In this document: one piece after another, positions 1 through 4,966 of the stretch
How positions within the stretch are numbered: the stretch's first letter is position 1
How the letters are laid out: every line of letters begins with the position of its first letter
Source of the DNA: Bacteroidales bacterium
Lineage (GTDB): Bacteria > Bacteroidota > Bacteroidia > Bacteroidales > VadinHA17
NCBI GenBank assembly: GCA_030692905.1
Contig: JAUYBT010000240.1
Location: forward strand, 1-8,040
DNA: 8,040 nucleotides
Reading direction: 5' to 3'
Made by a program: the position numbers and the translations under genes
The notes under the pieces: model-generated
The model's database searches: none
What the model was told of the DNA's origin: nothing
The model's input: the letters and a program-made list of their open reading frames with translations, nothing else

Positions 1-215
1 AAATTATGACCTGTATCAATATGCATCAGGCTGAAGGGTATCCTGGCCGGCCAGAATGCTTTTCTGGCAAGATGGACGAGCACAATTGAATCCTTTCCGC
101 CTGAAAACAACAATACCTTATTCTCGAACTGCGCAGCAATCTCCCTCATCACAAAGATTGCTTCATTTTCCAGCTCTTTAAGATGTTCATCGTTTATATT
201 AATCAGGTTCTTCAT
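1..215 (-). CDS. cysD: Sulfate adenylyltransferase subunit 2 (CysD), N-terminal part
   Basis: The first 71 codons of CysD are present, read leftwards from the ATG at 215-213; the rest lies outside the window. CysD is the small, catalytic subunit of ATP sulfurylase. With the GTPase CysN it makes adenosine 5'-phosphosulfate (APS) from sulfate and ATP in the cytoplasm. The PP-loop signature SGGKDS is at residues 38-43 (VLLFSGGKDSIVLVHLA), and the following FSLMHIDTGHN stretch is typical of the family (PAPS reductase/ATP sulfurylase superfamily). The start fits the usual CysD N-terminus, a short helix followed by LENEAIFVMREIAAQF. It is the third gene of a leftward operon after DUF2061 and cysH, and cysN is expected next but is not visible. 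The upstream spacer is an unusual 14-base tandem repeat with SD-like cores. CysH also has a PP-loop-like fold, but this fragment matches CysD specifically. Confidence 0.93.
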   Translation of the reverse strand, partial: MKNLININDEHLKELENEAIFVMREIAAQFENKVLLFSGGKDSIVLVHLARKAFWPARIPFSLMHIDTGHN

Positions 216-220
216 TTTAC

Positions 221-276
221 TTTTACCTTTCTCCTTTTACCTTTCTCCTTTTGCCTTTTATCTTTTATCTTATTTG
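221..276 (-). repeat. 14-base tandem repeat in the cysH-cysD spacer
   Basis: On the plus strand TTTTACCTTTCTCC occurs twice back to back (221-234 and 235-248), both copies perfect. Two degenerate units follow, TTTTGCCTTTTATC (249-262) and TTTTATCTTATTTG (263-276). The last runs into the cysH stop codon at 270-272. Read in the direction of the operon, each perfect unit is GGAGAAAGGTAAAA, so the spacer presents purine-rich SD-like cores (GGAG, AAAGG) several times before the cysD ATG at 215. The nearest AAAGG lies 10 bases from the ATG. The repetition is seen directly; any role in translation of cysD is inference. Confidence 0.85.
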
Positions 277-977
277 ATATGACAACCGCACTCCTTTGGT
301 CCGTCGTTCTCCCACCACCATCTGCCTGAACGGAAATCCTGACCCTTAATAACAGCTCTTGTACATGGCTCGCAACCTATACTCACATATCCTTTATCAT
401 GCAAAGAATTGTATGGAATGTTTTTCTTTTTAATATAATTTTCAACATCTTCTAATAACCAGTCAAACAGGGGATGATACTTGTAGAGTTTCTTAGCTTC
501 ATCGTACTCCAGATCCCTCATCTGGCTGCGATCATCTGACTGATCGGCCCTGATCCCCGATATCCAGCACTTCATACCCGAAAGGGCACGCGTAAGTGGA
601 ACAACCTTTCTCAGCCTGCAACACTCCTTCCGGTTCTCTATTGACTCATAGAAGCTAAAAGGTCCTTTTTCTGTGACCATTTTTTCAACAGTCTCATATT
701 CGGGAAAATAGACGTTAATTTTTTTATGGTATTTTATAATTGTCTGTGAGAAGACCTCATACGTTTCAGGGAATAATCTTCCGGTATCAAGTGTTACAAC
801 CTTAACAGGCAGGTTGTTGCTGAATATTTTATAAGTTATAACCTGATCTTCTATACCAAAACTTGTTGTAAATATTATTCTGCCGGGAAAGAGAGATACC
901 AGTTTTTCAAGACACTCCTCAATCGATTTACCCGATAGTTGATCACTCAACTCCTTTAACTTCATATTGTTTTCCAT
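270..977 (-). CDS. cysH: APS/PAPS reductase (CysH), iron-sulfur type
   Basis: CysH reduces adenylyl sulfate to sulfite and AMP, usually with thioredoxin as electron donor, in assimilatory sulfate reduction. At 235 aa it has normal length. Visible motifs: PP-loop-derived TTSFGIEDQ (37-45), TLDTGRLFPETY (62-73), Cys-Cys at 119-120, ISGIRADQSDDR (139-150), Cys202 and Cys205 in GCEPC, and a C-terminal ECGCH (229-233) with the catalytic cysteine at 230. The CC...CxxC set is the [4Fe-4S] ligand set of APS reductases and is absent from the E. coli-type PAPS reductase, so APS is the likely substrate. The family usually ends ECGLH or ECGIH; here a second cysteine (232) stands in that place. The chosen ATG (977-975) lies inside the upstream DUF2061 gene, giving a 35-base overlap. 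A second ATG at 965-963 would still overlap by 23. It sits second in the DUF2061-cysH-cysD operon. Confidence 0.95.
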   Translation of the reverse strand: MENNMKLKELSDQLSGKSIEECLEKLVSLFPGRIIFTTSFGIEDQVITYKIFSNNLPVKVVTLDTGRLFPETYEVFSQTIIKYHKKINVYFPEYETVEKMVTEKGPFSFYESIENRKECCRLRKVVPLTRALSGMKCWISGIRADQSDDRSQMRDLEYDEAKKLYKYHPLFDWLLEDVENYIKKKNIPYNSLHDKGYVSIGCEPCTRAVIKGQDFRSGRWWWENDGPKECGCHIK

Positions 978-1266
978 TCGATTTGATCCAGAGTTTTAGT
1001 TTAATCTTGTGTATATGAGCCCATAATCTTTCATGGAAATAGTAGAGGATGGTCTTTGTTAATACCTCAACACTTCCTATCGACAATGCAACAGTGACTC
1101 TTCCTGTAATAAAATAGCTGATTACCATAGTATCAATAGTTCCTATGATACGCCACGAAACCGATTTCATGACACTTTTTATTGGTTTATCAGCCCGGTC
1201 ACTGACTTTAATGACACCTTTTGAACCAGGTTTTTCTTCGGGTTGGTTTAATAATACATCCAGCAT
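943..1266 (-). CDS. DUF2061 family small membrane protein
   Basis: A 107-residue protein with the DUF2061 core: KSVMKSVSWRIIGTIDT, then ISYFITG, then GSVEVLTKTILYYFHERLW. The first ~37 residues are polar and lysine-rich. Two hydrophobic segments follow at about 39-55 and 57-77, then a basic tail, so it is probably a small inner-membrane protein. The family has no established function. Homologues are common in Bacteroidota and, from general knowledge, are repeatedly found beside cysteine/sulfate-assimilation genes. Here it is the first gene of the operon and overlaps cysH by about 35 bases, which suggests translational coupling and a role linked to sulfate use, for example at the membrane. That role is inference. 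The ATG at 1266-1264 is preceded by a TATATTTG promoter element. An internal Met33 could also serve as a start but would remove the polar leader. Confidence 0.85.
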   Translation of the reverse strand: MLDVLLNQPEEKPGSKGVIKVSDRADKPIKSVMKSVSWRIIGTIDTMVISYFITGRVTVALSIGSVEVLTKTILYYFHERLWAHIHKIKLKLWIKSNGKQYEVKGVE

Positions 1267-1288
1267 AGTAATAAGTATCTGTTTTGAT

Positions 1289-1296
1289 CAAATATA
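1289..1296 (-). promoter_or_regulatory. Probable -7 element of the DUF2061-cysH-cysD operon
   Basis: On the minus strand the sequence reads TATATTTG, a full match to the Bacteroidota -7 consensus TAnnTTTG, ending 22 bases before the ATG at 1266. Transcription would start near 1283 and leave a leader of about 15-20 bases. No convincing TTTG -33 box is seen at the usual 19-base spacing, so the call rests on the -7 match and its position alone. Confidence 0.5.
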
Positions 1297-1627
1297 AGTC
1301 AGAGAATTAAATGATTCAGTGGCAATTATGCGATAAACAAATCAGTATTTATACATATCTTCCTATATGCAAATAGTCCCATTGCTGTTGTTTTACGAAA
1401 GGGAAACTATCCGGAAAAATTTGATTTTAAACAGGGGAAGTCAATTTGTGTTAATTTGAAATATTTCTGAAGCGCTCTTGATATGAGCATTTGCGATGCT
1501 TCAGTAAGTTAAAATATCTTTTGCCGGGAAAAGTTTTATCTGATTATCCCCATGAGATATTTTGATTTTTAGTGTTATTCTTATAACAGTTATTGTGAAA
1601 ATATTAACAAAGCAATTTCGACCGGAG
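1297..1627. other. Gene-free AT-rich stretch
   Basis: I find no protein with recognisable features in this stretch on either strand, and no tRNA-like or rRNA-like sequence. The short open frames that cross it have no family resemblance and an ordinary AT-rich composition. The only structure noted is the nested inverted repeat at 1467-1504, listed separately. Together with the decarboxylase remnant to its right, it forms a roughly 730-base region without an intact gene between the small helix-turn-helix gene and the sulfate operon, a likely site of past gene loss. Confidence 0.6.
1467..1504. repeat. Nested inverted repeat (possible RNA hairpin)
   Basis: CTGAAGC (1467-1473) pairs perfectly with GCTTCAG (1498-1504). 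Directly inside, GCTC (1474-1477) pairs with GAGC (1485-1488) around the 7-base loop TTGATAT. The nine bases ATTTGCGAT (1489-1497) are left as a one-sided bulge. There is no T-run on either side, so it is not a standard intrinsic terminator. It may be chance, an operator, or a structured RNA; nothing in the neighbourhood decides this. Confidence 0.35.
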
Positions 1628-1943
1628 TTATCTAACCTCTTCGGTTCCGATTTTTTTAATTCTCCGGAGAAGATTTTTAAGATCATCTTCCGATGTAAGC
1701 GGATTAATTATGGTAAGCCTTATCCATATTTTCCCGTCAAGCTCAGCCTGAACAATATAAAAAAACCCTCTTTAATGATCTTATCCCTGATTGCTGAGTT
1801 TATTTGGTTAAGAATGAAATCATTATGTCCTTCAGGGCAACCCTGAAACAAACTATATTGCTATCTGGCTCGACGGCAAGCTCGAATTGCCGGTCCGATT
1901 TAACCATCATTGCAAATGTATCGGTCAGATTCATAATTGGTAA
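1628..1943 (-). pseudogene. Decayed 3' end of a group II PLP-dependent decarboxylase
   Basis: Read on the minus strand, three successive frames join into the C-terminal part of a pyridoxal-dependent (glutamate/tyrosine/diaminobutyrate-type) decarboxylase. Frame one (from 1934) gives MNLTDTFAMMV...FELAVEPDSNIVCFRV. Frame two (from 1839) gives CPEGHNDFILNQINSAIRDK followed by IIKEGF. Frame three gives FYIVQAELDGKIWIRLTI, then INPLTSEDDLKNLLRRIKKIG, ending at TAA 1630-1628. The 'FEL..EP.SNIVCFR' and 'GK.W.R.T..NP.T..DL' blocks are family hallmarks. Each shift is explained by one missing base: the first near 1839-1841, the second in an A7 run (plus strand, 1759-1765). The PLP-binding lysine domain and about 370 residues expected upstream are absent. 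The resemblance stops just before the terminator at 1942-1974. It is therefore a truncated, non-functional remnant. The exact substrate class cannot be told. Confidence 0.8.
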
Positions 1944-1974
1944 AAAAAAGCAAAAGACAGAGCCTTTTGCTTTT
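1942..1974 (-). terminator. Intrinsic terminator after the small HTH gene
   Basis: A perfect 11-base inverted repeat, AAAAGCAAAAG (1946-1956) and CTTTTGCTTTT (1964-1974), encloses a 7-base loop. Read leftwards, the stem is followed by a run of eight T (1949-1942, partly within the stem arm). It begins 22 bases after the stop codon at 1997-1999. The stem is poor in G and C but long and uninterrupted. The T-run is on the minus strand only, so it ends transcription coming from the gene at 1997-2242, not from the left. Confidence 0.8.
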
Positions 1975-1996
1975 GAACAGGCTGTCAGATACTAAA

Positions 1997-2242
1997 TTAG
2001 TAGTTGATCATTTTCTTTGCCAGATCGAGTATTGTTGTATCGTCAAATGTTACAATACCGCCATCCGGTCCCTGTTCAAAATGAATTCCAACGCTTTGGC
2101 CCTTATCAAAATTTCTCCCTCCGAAGTAGTTTCTGACCGTCTCTTCATTCAGATCCAGTTTTTCTGCAATCTGTCTCATACTACCGGAGGGCAACTGGTC
2201 TTTTATCTTCCGGAGTTCATTAAAGGTGATTGTTTTAGCCAT
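1997..2242 (-). CDS. Small helix-turn-helix DNA-binding protein, Bacteroidales type
   Basis: An 81-residue soluble protein. It begins AKTITFNELRKIKDQLPSG, followed by a clear helix-turn-helix at about 21-41 (SMRQIAEKLDLNEETVRNYF). A conserved-looking tail follows, GQSVGIHFEQGPDGGIVTFDD, ending in a helix. I recognise this as a small conserved protein widespread in Bacteroidales and usually annotated only as a putative DNA-binding protein; its targets are not known to me. The acidic, glycine-rich second half resembles no effector domain I can name. It lies 94 bases downstream of mqnA on the same strand but has its own candidate promoter and its own terminator, so it can be a single-gene unit. 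An inverted repeat spans the promoter, compatible with self-regulation (inference). The ATG at 2242-2240 is the natural start for the family's MAK N-terminus. Confidence 0.85.
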   Translation of the reverse strand: MAKTITFNELRKIKDQLPSGSMRQIAEKLDLNEETVRNYFGGRNFDKGQSVGIHFEQGPDGGIVTFDDTTILDLAKKMINY

Positions 2243-2292
2243 GGTATTGTCGCTTTATTTGTCAATATTGTTGTTTAAGTCACATCAAAAGC

Positions 2293-2323
2293 CAAAGTTA
2301 ATCAAAAATAGATAACTTGGAAA
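2293..2323 (-). promoter_or_regulatory. Candidate promoter of the small HTH gene, with inverted repeat
   Basis: On the minus strand TTTC (2323-2320) is followed after exactly 19 bases by TAACTTTG (2300-2293). This is close to the Bacteroidota consensus TTTG-N19-TAnnTTTG, with one mismatch in the -33 box. The start codon at 2242 would have a leader of about 45 bases. An imperfect inverted repeat, CCAAAGTTA (2292-2300) and TAACTTGG (2313-2320) with one bulged base, occupies the -7 box and spacer. It could be an operator or a weak hairpin downstream of mqnA (stop at 2337). It lacks a T-run, which argues against a terminator. Confidence 0.55.
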
Positions 2324-2336
2324 TCATTTTAATATG

Positions 2337-3092
2337 TCAAAGTTTGCTCATCAATTCAAGAAACAGCTTTAGCCCCTTTTTCTTCTCATTATTGAAATCA
2401 TAATCAATGTTTTCGGTAAGATATCTCTTCAGGACATTACCGGTTATAGTTCCGGTTTTTCCAAATTTTTCTACTACCGCATCGATATTTTTAACACCGA
2501 ACTGCAAGGCCTTATCGAATTCTTCAATAAACCCGTCATCGAGTTTCTTATTTGCAGTCCAGCATGCGAAAACAAAAGGAAGTCCGGAGAATTCTTTCCA
2601 TTCACGAGCCAGATCTATTTTGTATCTGTAGCTGTTTTCGTATTCAAAACACTGGTCACCGATAAGGACAACTGCTTCGTTCAGACCAATATTCTTAAAA
2701 TCGAATCCTTCTGAAGTATTTATCCATCTGAACTCTTTTTTCCAACTGTTTTTTGCCAGAACTTTTGAAAGGATCACCGAGGAGCGCGACCGGTAATCGA
2801 GGTAAATTGTCTCAATCTCTTCAAAAGGACAATTGCTTAAGAGCATCACTGTCCTGACATCTCCGTTTGCCCCGATGCAATAGTCACTTATAATGTAATA
2901 TTCTTTCAGGTGTGGAAGTGCAGCAACAGGAATCAGGCCGATATCAACTCTTCCGCTGATCAGTTTTTCCGCACAATCAGCCGGATGGTCAGTTTCGAGG
3001 ATAACCCTCTTTTCAAATCCACTTTCCGTCAATCCATAAATAAATGGATATGTGTTTGCATATTTTACTGCTGAAATTCTGATTTTATTCAT
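2337..3092 (-). CDS. mqnA: Chorismate dehydratase MqnA (futalosine menaquinone pathway)
   Basis: MqnA removes water from chorismate to give 3-[(1-carboxyvinyl)oxy]benzoate, the first step of the futalosine route to menaquinone. The 251 residues match the periplasmic-binding-protein-like MqnA/MqnD fold: KIRISAVKYANTYPFIYGL (3-21), the VDIGLIPVAAL block (49-59), GANGDVRTVMLLS (74-86), YLDYRSRSS (97-105) and VVLIGDQ (141-147). The GDVRTVMLLS and LDYRSRSS blocks fit MqnA better than MqnD (dihydroxynaphthoate synthase), though the two are homologous. There is no signal peptide, so it is cytoplasmic despite the fold. No other menaquinone gene is in the window, so it stands alone, transcribed away from ade. 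A purine-rich AAAAAGGG lies just before the ATG. The divergent region to ade (about 90 bases) carries two copies of the TCTAAAAT-N3-ACTTT motif, the nearer one within 20 bases of this start, so any regulator there could also affect mqnA. Confidence 0.88.
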   Translation of the reverse strand: MNKIRISAVKYANTYPFIYGLTESGFEKRVILETDHPADCAEKLISGRVDIGLIPVAALPHLKEYYIISDYCIGANGDVRTVMLLSNCPFEEIETIYLDYRSRSSVILSKVLAKNSWKKEFRWINTSEGFDFKNIGLNEAVVLIGDQCFEYENSYRYKIDLAREWKEFSGLPFVFACWTANKKLDDGFIEEFDKALQFGVKNIDAVVEKFGKTGTITGNVLKRYLTENIDYDFNNEKKKGLKLFLELMSKL

Positions 3093-3104
3093 ACCCTTTT
3101 TACA

Positions 3105-3123
3105 ACGTCTAAAATACTACTTT
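3105..3123 (+). promoter_or_regulatory. TCTAAAAT-N3-ACTTT motif, copy 1 (mqnA-ade region)
   Basis: ACGTCTAAAATACTACTTT at this place matches the sequence before purB (4905-4923) in 18 of 19 positions. It lies 58 bases before the ade ATG and 12 bases before the mqnA ATG on the other strand. The core TCTAAAAT-N3-ACTTT starts at 3108. The sequence match is direct; a role as a regulator site is inference. Confidence 0.5.
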
Positions 3124-3146
3124 AATTGGATAGTATGAATATTGTT

Positions 3147-3162
3147 TCTAAAATGAGACTTT
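3147..3162 (+). promoter_or_regulatory. TCTAAAAT-N3-ACTTT motif, copy 2 (before ade)
   Basis: TCTAAAAT (3147-3154), three free bases (GAG), then ACTTT (3158-3162). All 13 fixed positions agree with the copies at 3108-3123 and 4908-4923, while the flanks differ. It starts 39 bases after copy 1 and ends just before the TATATTTG element at 3166, where a bound protein would sit within the promoter spacer of ade. Confidence 0.45.
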
Positions 3163-3165
3163 CAT

Positions 3166-3173
3166 TATATTTG
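3166..3173 (+). promoter_or_regulatory. Probable -7 element of ade
   Basis: TATATTTG is a full match to the TAnnTTTG consensus. A TTG at 3142-3144 lies 21 bases upstream, slightly farther than the usual 19, and could act as the -33 box. Transcription would begin at about 3179-3181, only a few bases before the ATG at 3182, so the ade mRNA would be nearly leaderless. The element also makes it unlikely that the GTG at 3173 is the start codon. Confidence 0.5.
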
Positions 3174-3181
3174 TGATTGTT

Positions 3182-4825
3182 ATGAAAAAATCCTTTTCCA
3201 TTACCGGACAGTTAGTTGATGTTGTGGCTGGCAAAATGTTCCCGGGCAAAGTTAAAGTTAAAGATGGAAAAATCTTATCAGTAACACCTGTCGAAGTTGC
3301 TGAAAATCAATTTATATTACCCGGATTAATTGATGCCCATGTGCATATCGAAAGCTCCATGCTGGTTCCTTCAGAATTTGCTCGCCTGGCAGTTGTGCAC
3401 GGTACAACAGCTACCGTTTCCGATCCGCACGAAATTGCCAATGTGCTTGGTATGGAAGGGATTGATTTTATGATCAATAATGGTAATTTAACACCATTTA
3501 AATTCCACTTTGGAGCACCTTCGTGTGTTCCTGCAACCGTTTTCGAATCATCGGGTGCAGTTATAAATGCCTCGCAGATCGATAAATTGCTTCAAAGGAA
3601 CGATATCTGCTACCTTTCGGAAATGATGAATTTTCCGGGAGTAATCTTCGGGGATCAGGAGGTTCATCAGAAACTTGCTTTTGCAAAACAACATAACAAA
3701 CCTGTTGATGGCCATGCGCCCGGGCTTGATAGTGAGAATATTAAAAAATATGCTGACGCAGGCATCACTACAGATCACGAATGTACCACCATTAGCGAGG
3801 CTATAGAAAAAATCAATGCAGGAATGCATATTCTGATACGTGAAGGAAGTGCAGCCCGCAATTTCGAGGCTTTGGTTCCGCTGCTGGCAACGCATCCGGA
3901 AAAAGTTATGTTTTGTAGCGACGATAAACATCCCGACGACCTGGTTACCGGGCATATTAACCTTCTTATTAAACGTGCACTCTGGGCTGGATATGATGAG
4001 ATGGCTGTAATCAGGGCATGTACGCTTAATCCGGTGCGACATTATAAGCTTACCTCCGGACTGCTTCAGCCTGGCGATCCGGCTGATATTGTTACAGTGG
4101 ATAACCTGGCAGGTTTCAATATTCAAAAAACCTTTATTAATGGAATATTAGTAGCTTCAGAGGGGAAGTCTCTATTGCAATCATATAAAGATGAATCACC
4201 TAACCGTTTTTTAGCTACCCCTGCTACTGCATCCGATATTGAAGTTGTTGGAGGTGAAGGCAAAATGAAAGTAATTGAGGCGTTTGATGGTGCCCTGGTC
4301 ACTGAGAAATTCCTGGCAGATCCTGTTTTATTAAATGGGAAAGTTGTAAGCGATGTTGCGACTGGTATTATGAAAATTACAGTAATTAATCGTTATGAAC
4401 CCTCGAAGCCTGCTGTTGCTTTTATCAGGGGATTCGGGCTGCAGCGAGGGGCAATGGCTTCGACAGTGGCACACGATAGTCATAATATCATCTGTATAGG
4501 CACAAACGATGCCGACATGGTCTCTGTAATCAACTGCCTGATTGCACATAAAGGAGGAATTGCTGTTACCGATGGGCAGAGCCTTGATGTGCTTCCTTTA
4601 CCTGTGGCCGGATTAATGACCGGCATCGATGGATACGAAGTAGCTGAAAAGTACGAAAATATCAACAAAAAAGCGCTGGCATTGGGGGGACCATTAAAAG
4701 CTCCTTTTATGACACTTTCCTTTATGGCATTGCTGGTAATTCCTGAATTGAAACTTAGTGATAAAGGGCTGTTCGATGGGATAAGGTTCTCTTTTACTGA
4801 ATTGTTCGAAGGTGCATCATCCTGA
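3182..4825 (+). CDS. ade: Adenine deaminase
   Basis: Ade hydrolyses adenine to hypoxanthine and ammonia in purine salvage. It belongs to the metal-dependent amidohydrolase superfamily and has the usual length (547 aa from the ATG). In order (ATG numbering): a small N-terminal beta domain; the metal-binding HxH in LIDAHVHIE (His53, His55); SDPHEIANVLG (80-90); GHAPGLD (His178); TTDHECTT (His199); REGSAARN (220-227); FCSDDKHPDDLVTGH (244-258) with the catalytic aspartates; NPVRHYKL and DPADIVTVD; then the family's own C-terminal domain with HDSHNIICIGTNDADM and GGIAVTDG. The frame also opens at a GTG (3173), giving three extra residues. I prefer the ATG because MKKSFSITGQ is a more typical beginning and the GTG is the last base pair of a promoter-like TATATTTG. 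It is transcribed away from mqnA and in line with purB, which has its own upstream region 141 bases on. All key residues are present. Confidence 0.95.
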   Translation: MKKSFSITGQLVDVVAGKMFPGKVKVKDGKILSVTPVEVAENQFILPGLIDAHVHIESSMLVPSEFARLAVVHGTTATVSDPHEIANVLGMEGIDFMINNGNLTPFKFHFGAPSCVPATVFESSGAVINASQIDKLLQRNDICYLSEMMNFPGVIFGDQEVHQKLAFAKQHNKPVDGHAPGLDSENIKKYADAGITTDHECTTISEAIEKINAGMHILIREGSAARNFEALVPLLATHPEKVMFCSDDKHPDDLVTGHINLLIKRALWAGYDEMAVIRACTLNPVRHYKLTSGLLQPGDPADIVTVDNLAGFNIQKTFINGILVASEGKSLLQSYKDESPNRFLATPATASDIEVVGGEGKMKVIEAFDGALVTEKFLADPVLLNGKVVSDVATGIMKITVINRYEPSKPAVAFIRGFGLQRGAMASTVAHDSHNIICIGTNDADMVSVINCLIAHKGGIAVTDGQSLDVLPLPVAGLMTGIDGYEVAEKYENINKKALALGGPLKAPFMTLSFMALLVIPELKLSDKGLFDGIRFSFTELFEGASS

Positions 4826-4904
4826 AAATAATTTTCTGTTGTGCTGATTGCCTCTGCTGATGCGTGTCCACCATCAAAAAAGTAGAAGATAAATATACAT
4901 ATAC

Positions 4905-4923
4905 ACGTCTAAAATATTACTTT
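4905..4923 (+). promoter_or_regulatory. TCTAAAAT-N3-ACTTT motif, copy 3 (before purB)
   Basis: ACGTCTAAAATATTACTTT differs from copy 1 (3105-3123) at one position only. Its ACTTT end forms part of the purB -7 element TACTTTTG (4918-4925), so a protein bound here would cover the promoter. It lies 43 bases before the purB ATG. Its sharing with ade, another purine gene, is what makes it notable. Confidence 0.5.
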
Positions 4924-4925
4924 TG
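4918..4925 (+). promoter_or_regulatory. Probable -7 element of purB
   Basis: TACTTTTG matches TAnnTTTG fully and would start transcription near 4932, leaving a leader of about 35 bases before the ATG at 4967. No good TTTG -33 box is seen 19 bases upstream, which may mean a regulated or activator-dependent promoter, or simply a weak one. Confidence 0.45.
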
Positions 4926-4966
4926 TATATATAGTTATAACAACTGAAAACTCAATCTGATTAATA

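Noticed and set aside
221..276. CRISPR-like array
   Set aside because: The units are only 14 bases, directly abutting with no spacers, and no cas genes are present.
1501..1686. Minus-strand open frame of 61 codons
   Set aside because: No family resemblance, no start signals, and it overlaps the end of the decarboxylase remnant in another frame.
1562..1846. Plus-strand open frame of 94 codons
   Set aside because: It lies opposite the decarboxylase remnant, which has clear family motifs on the minus strand. The plus-strand translation resembles nothing.
1937..2278. Plus-strand open frame of 113 codons
   Set aside because: It is antisense to the small helix-turn-helix gene, whose protein is recognisable and has its own promoter and terminator.
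3173..3181. GTG at 3173 as the start of ade
   Set aside because: It overlaps a consensus -7 element, and the ATG at 3182 gives a typical N-terminus.
3548..4126. Minus-strand open frame of 192 codons inside ade
   Set aside because: It is antisense to the catalytic core of adenine deaminase, and its translation has no recognisable domain.
4826..4904. Terminator after ade
   Set aside because: I find no stem followed by a T-run here. Readthrough from ade into purB is possible, but purB also has its own promoter-like element.
3105..4923. Direct repeats flanking ade, 1800 bases apart, as target-site duplications of an inserted element
   Set aside because: There is no transposase, integrase or terminal inverted repeat, a third copy of the core lies at 3147, and ade is an ordinary housekeeping gene with composition like its neighbours.
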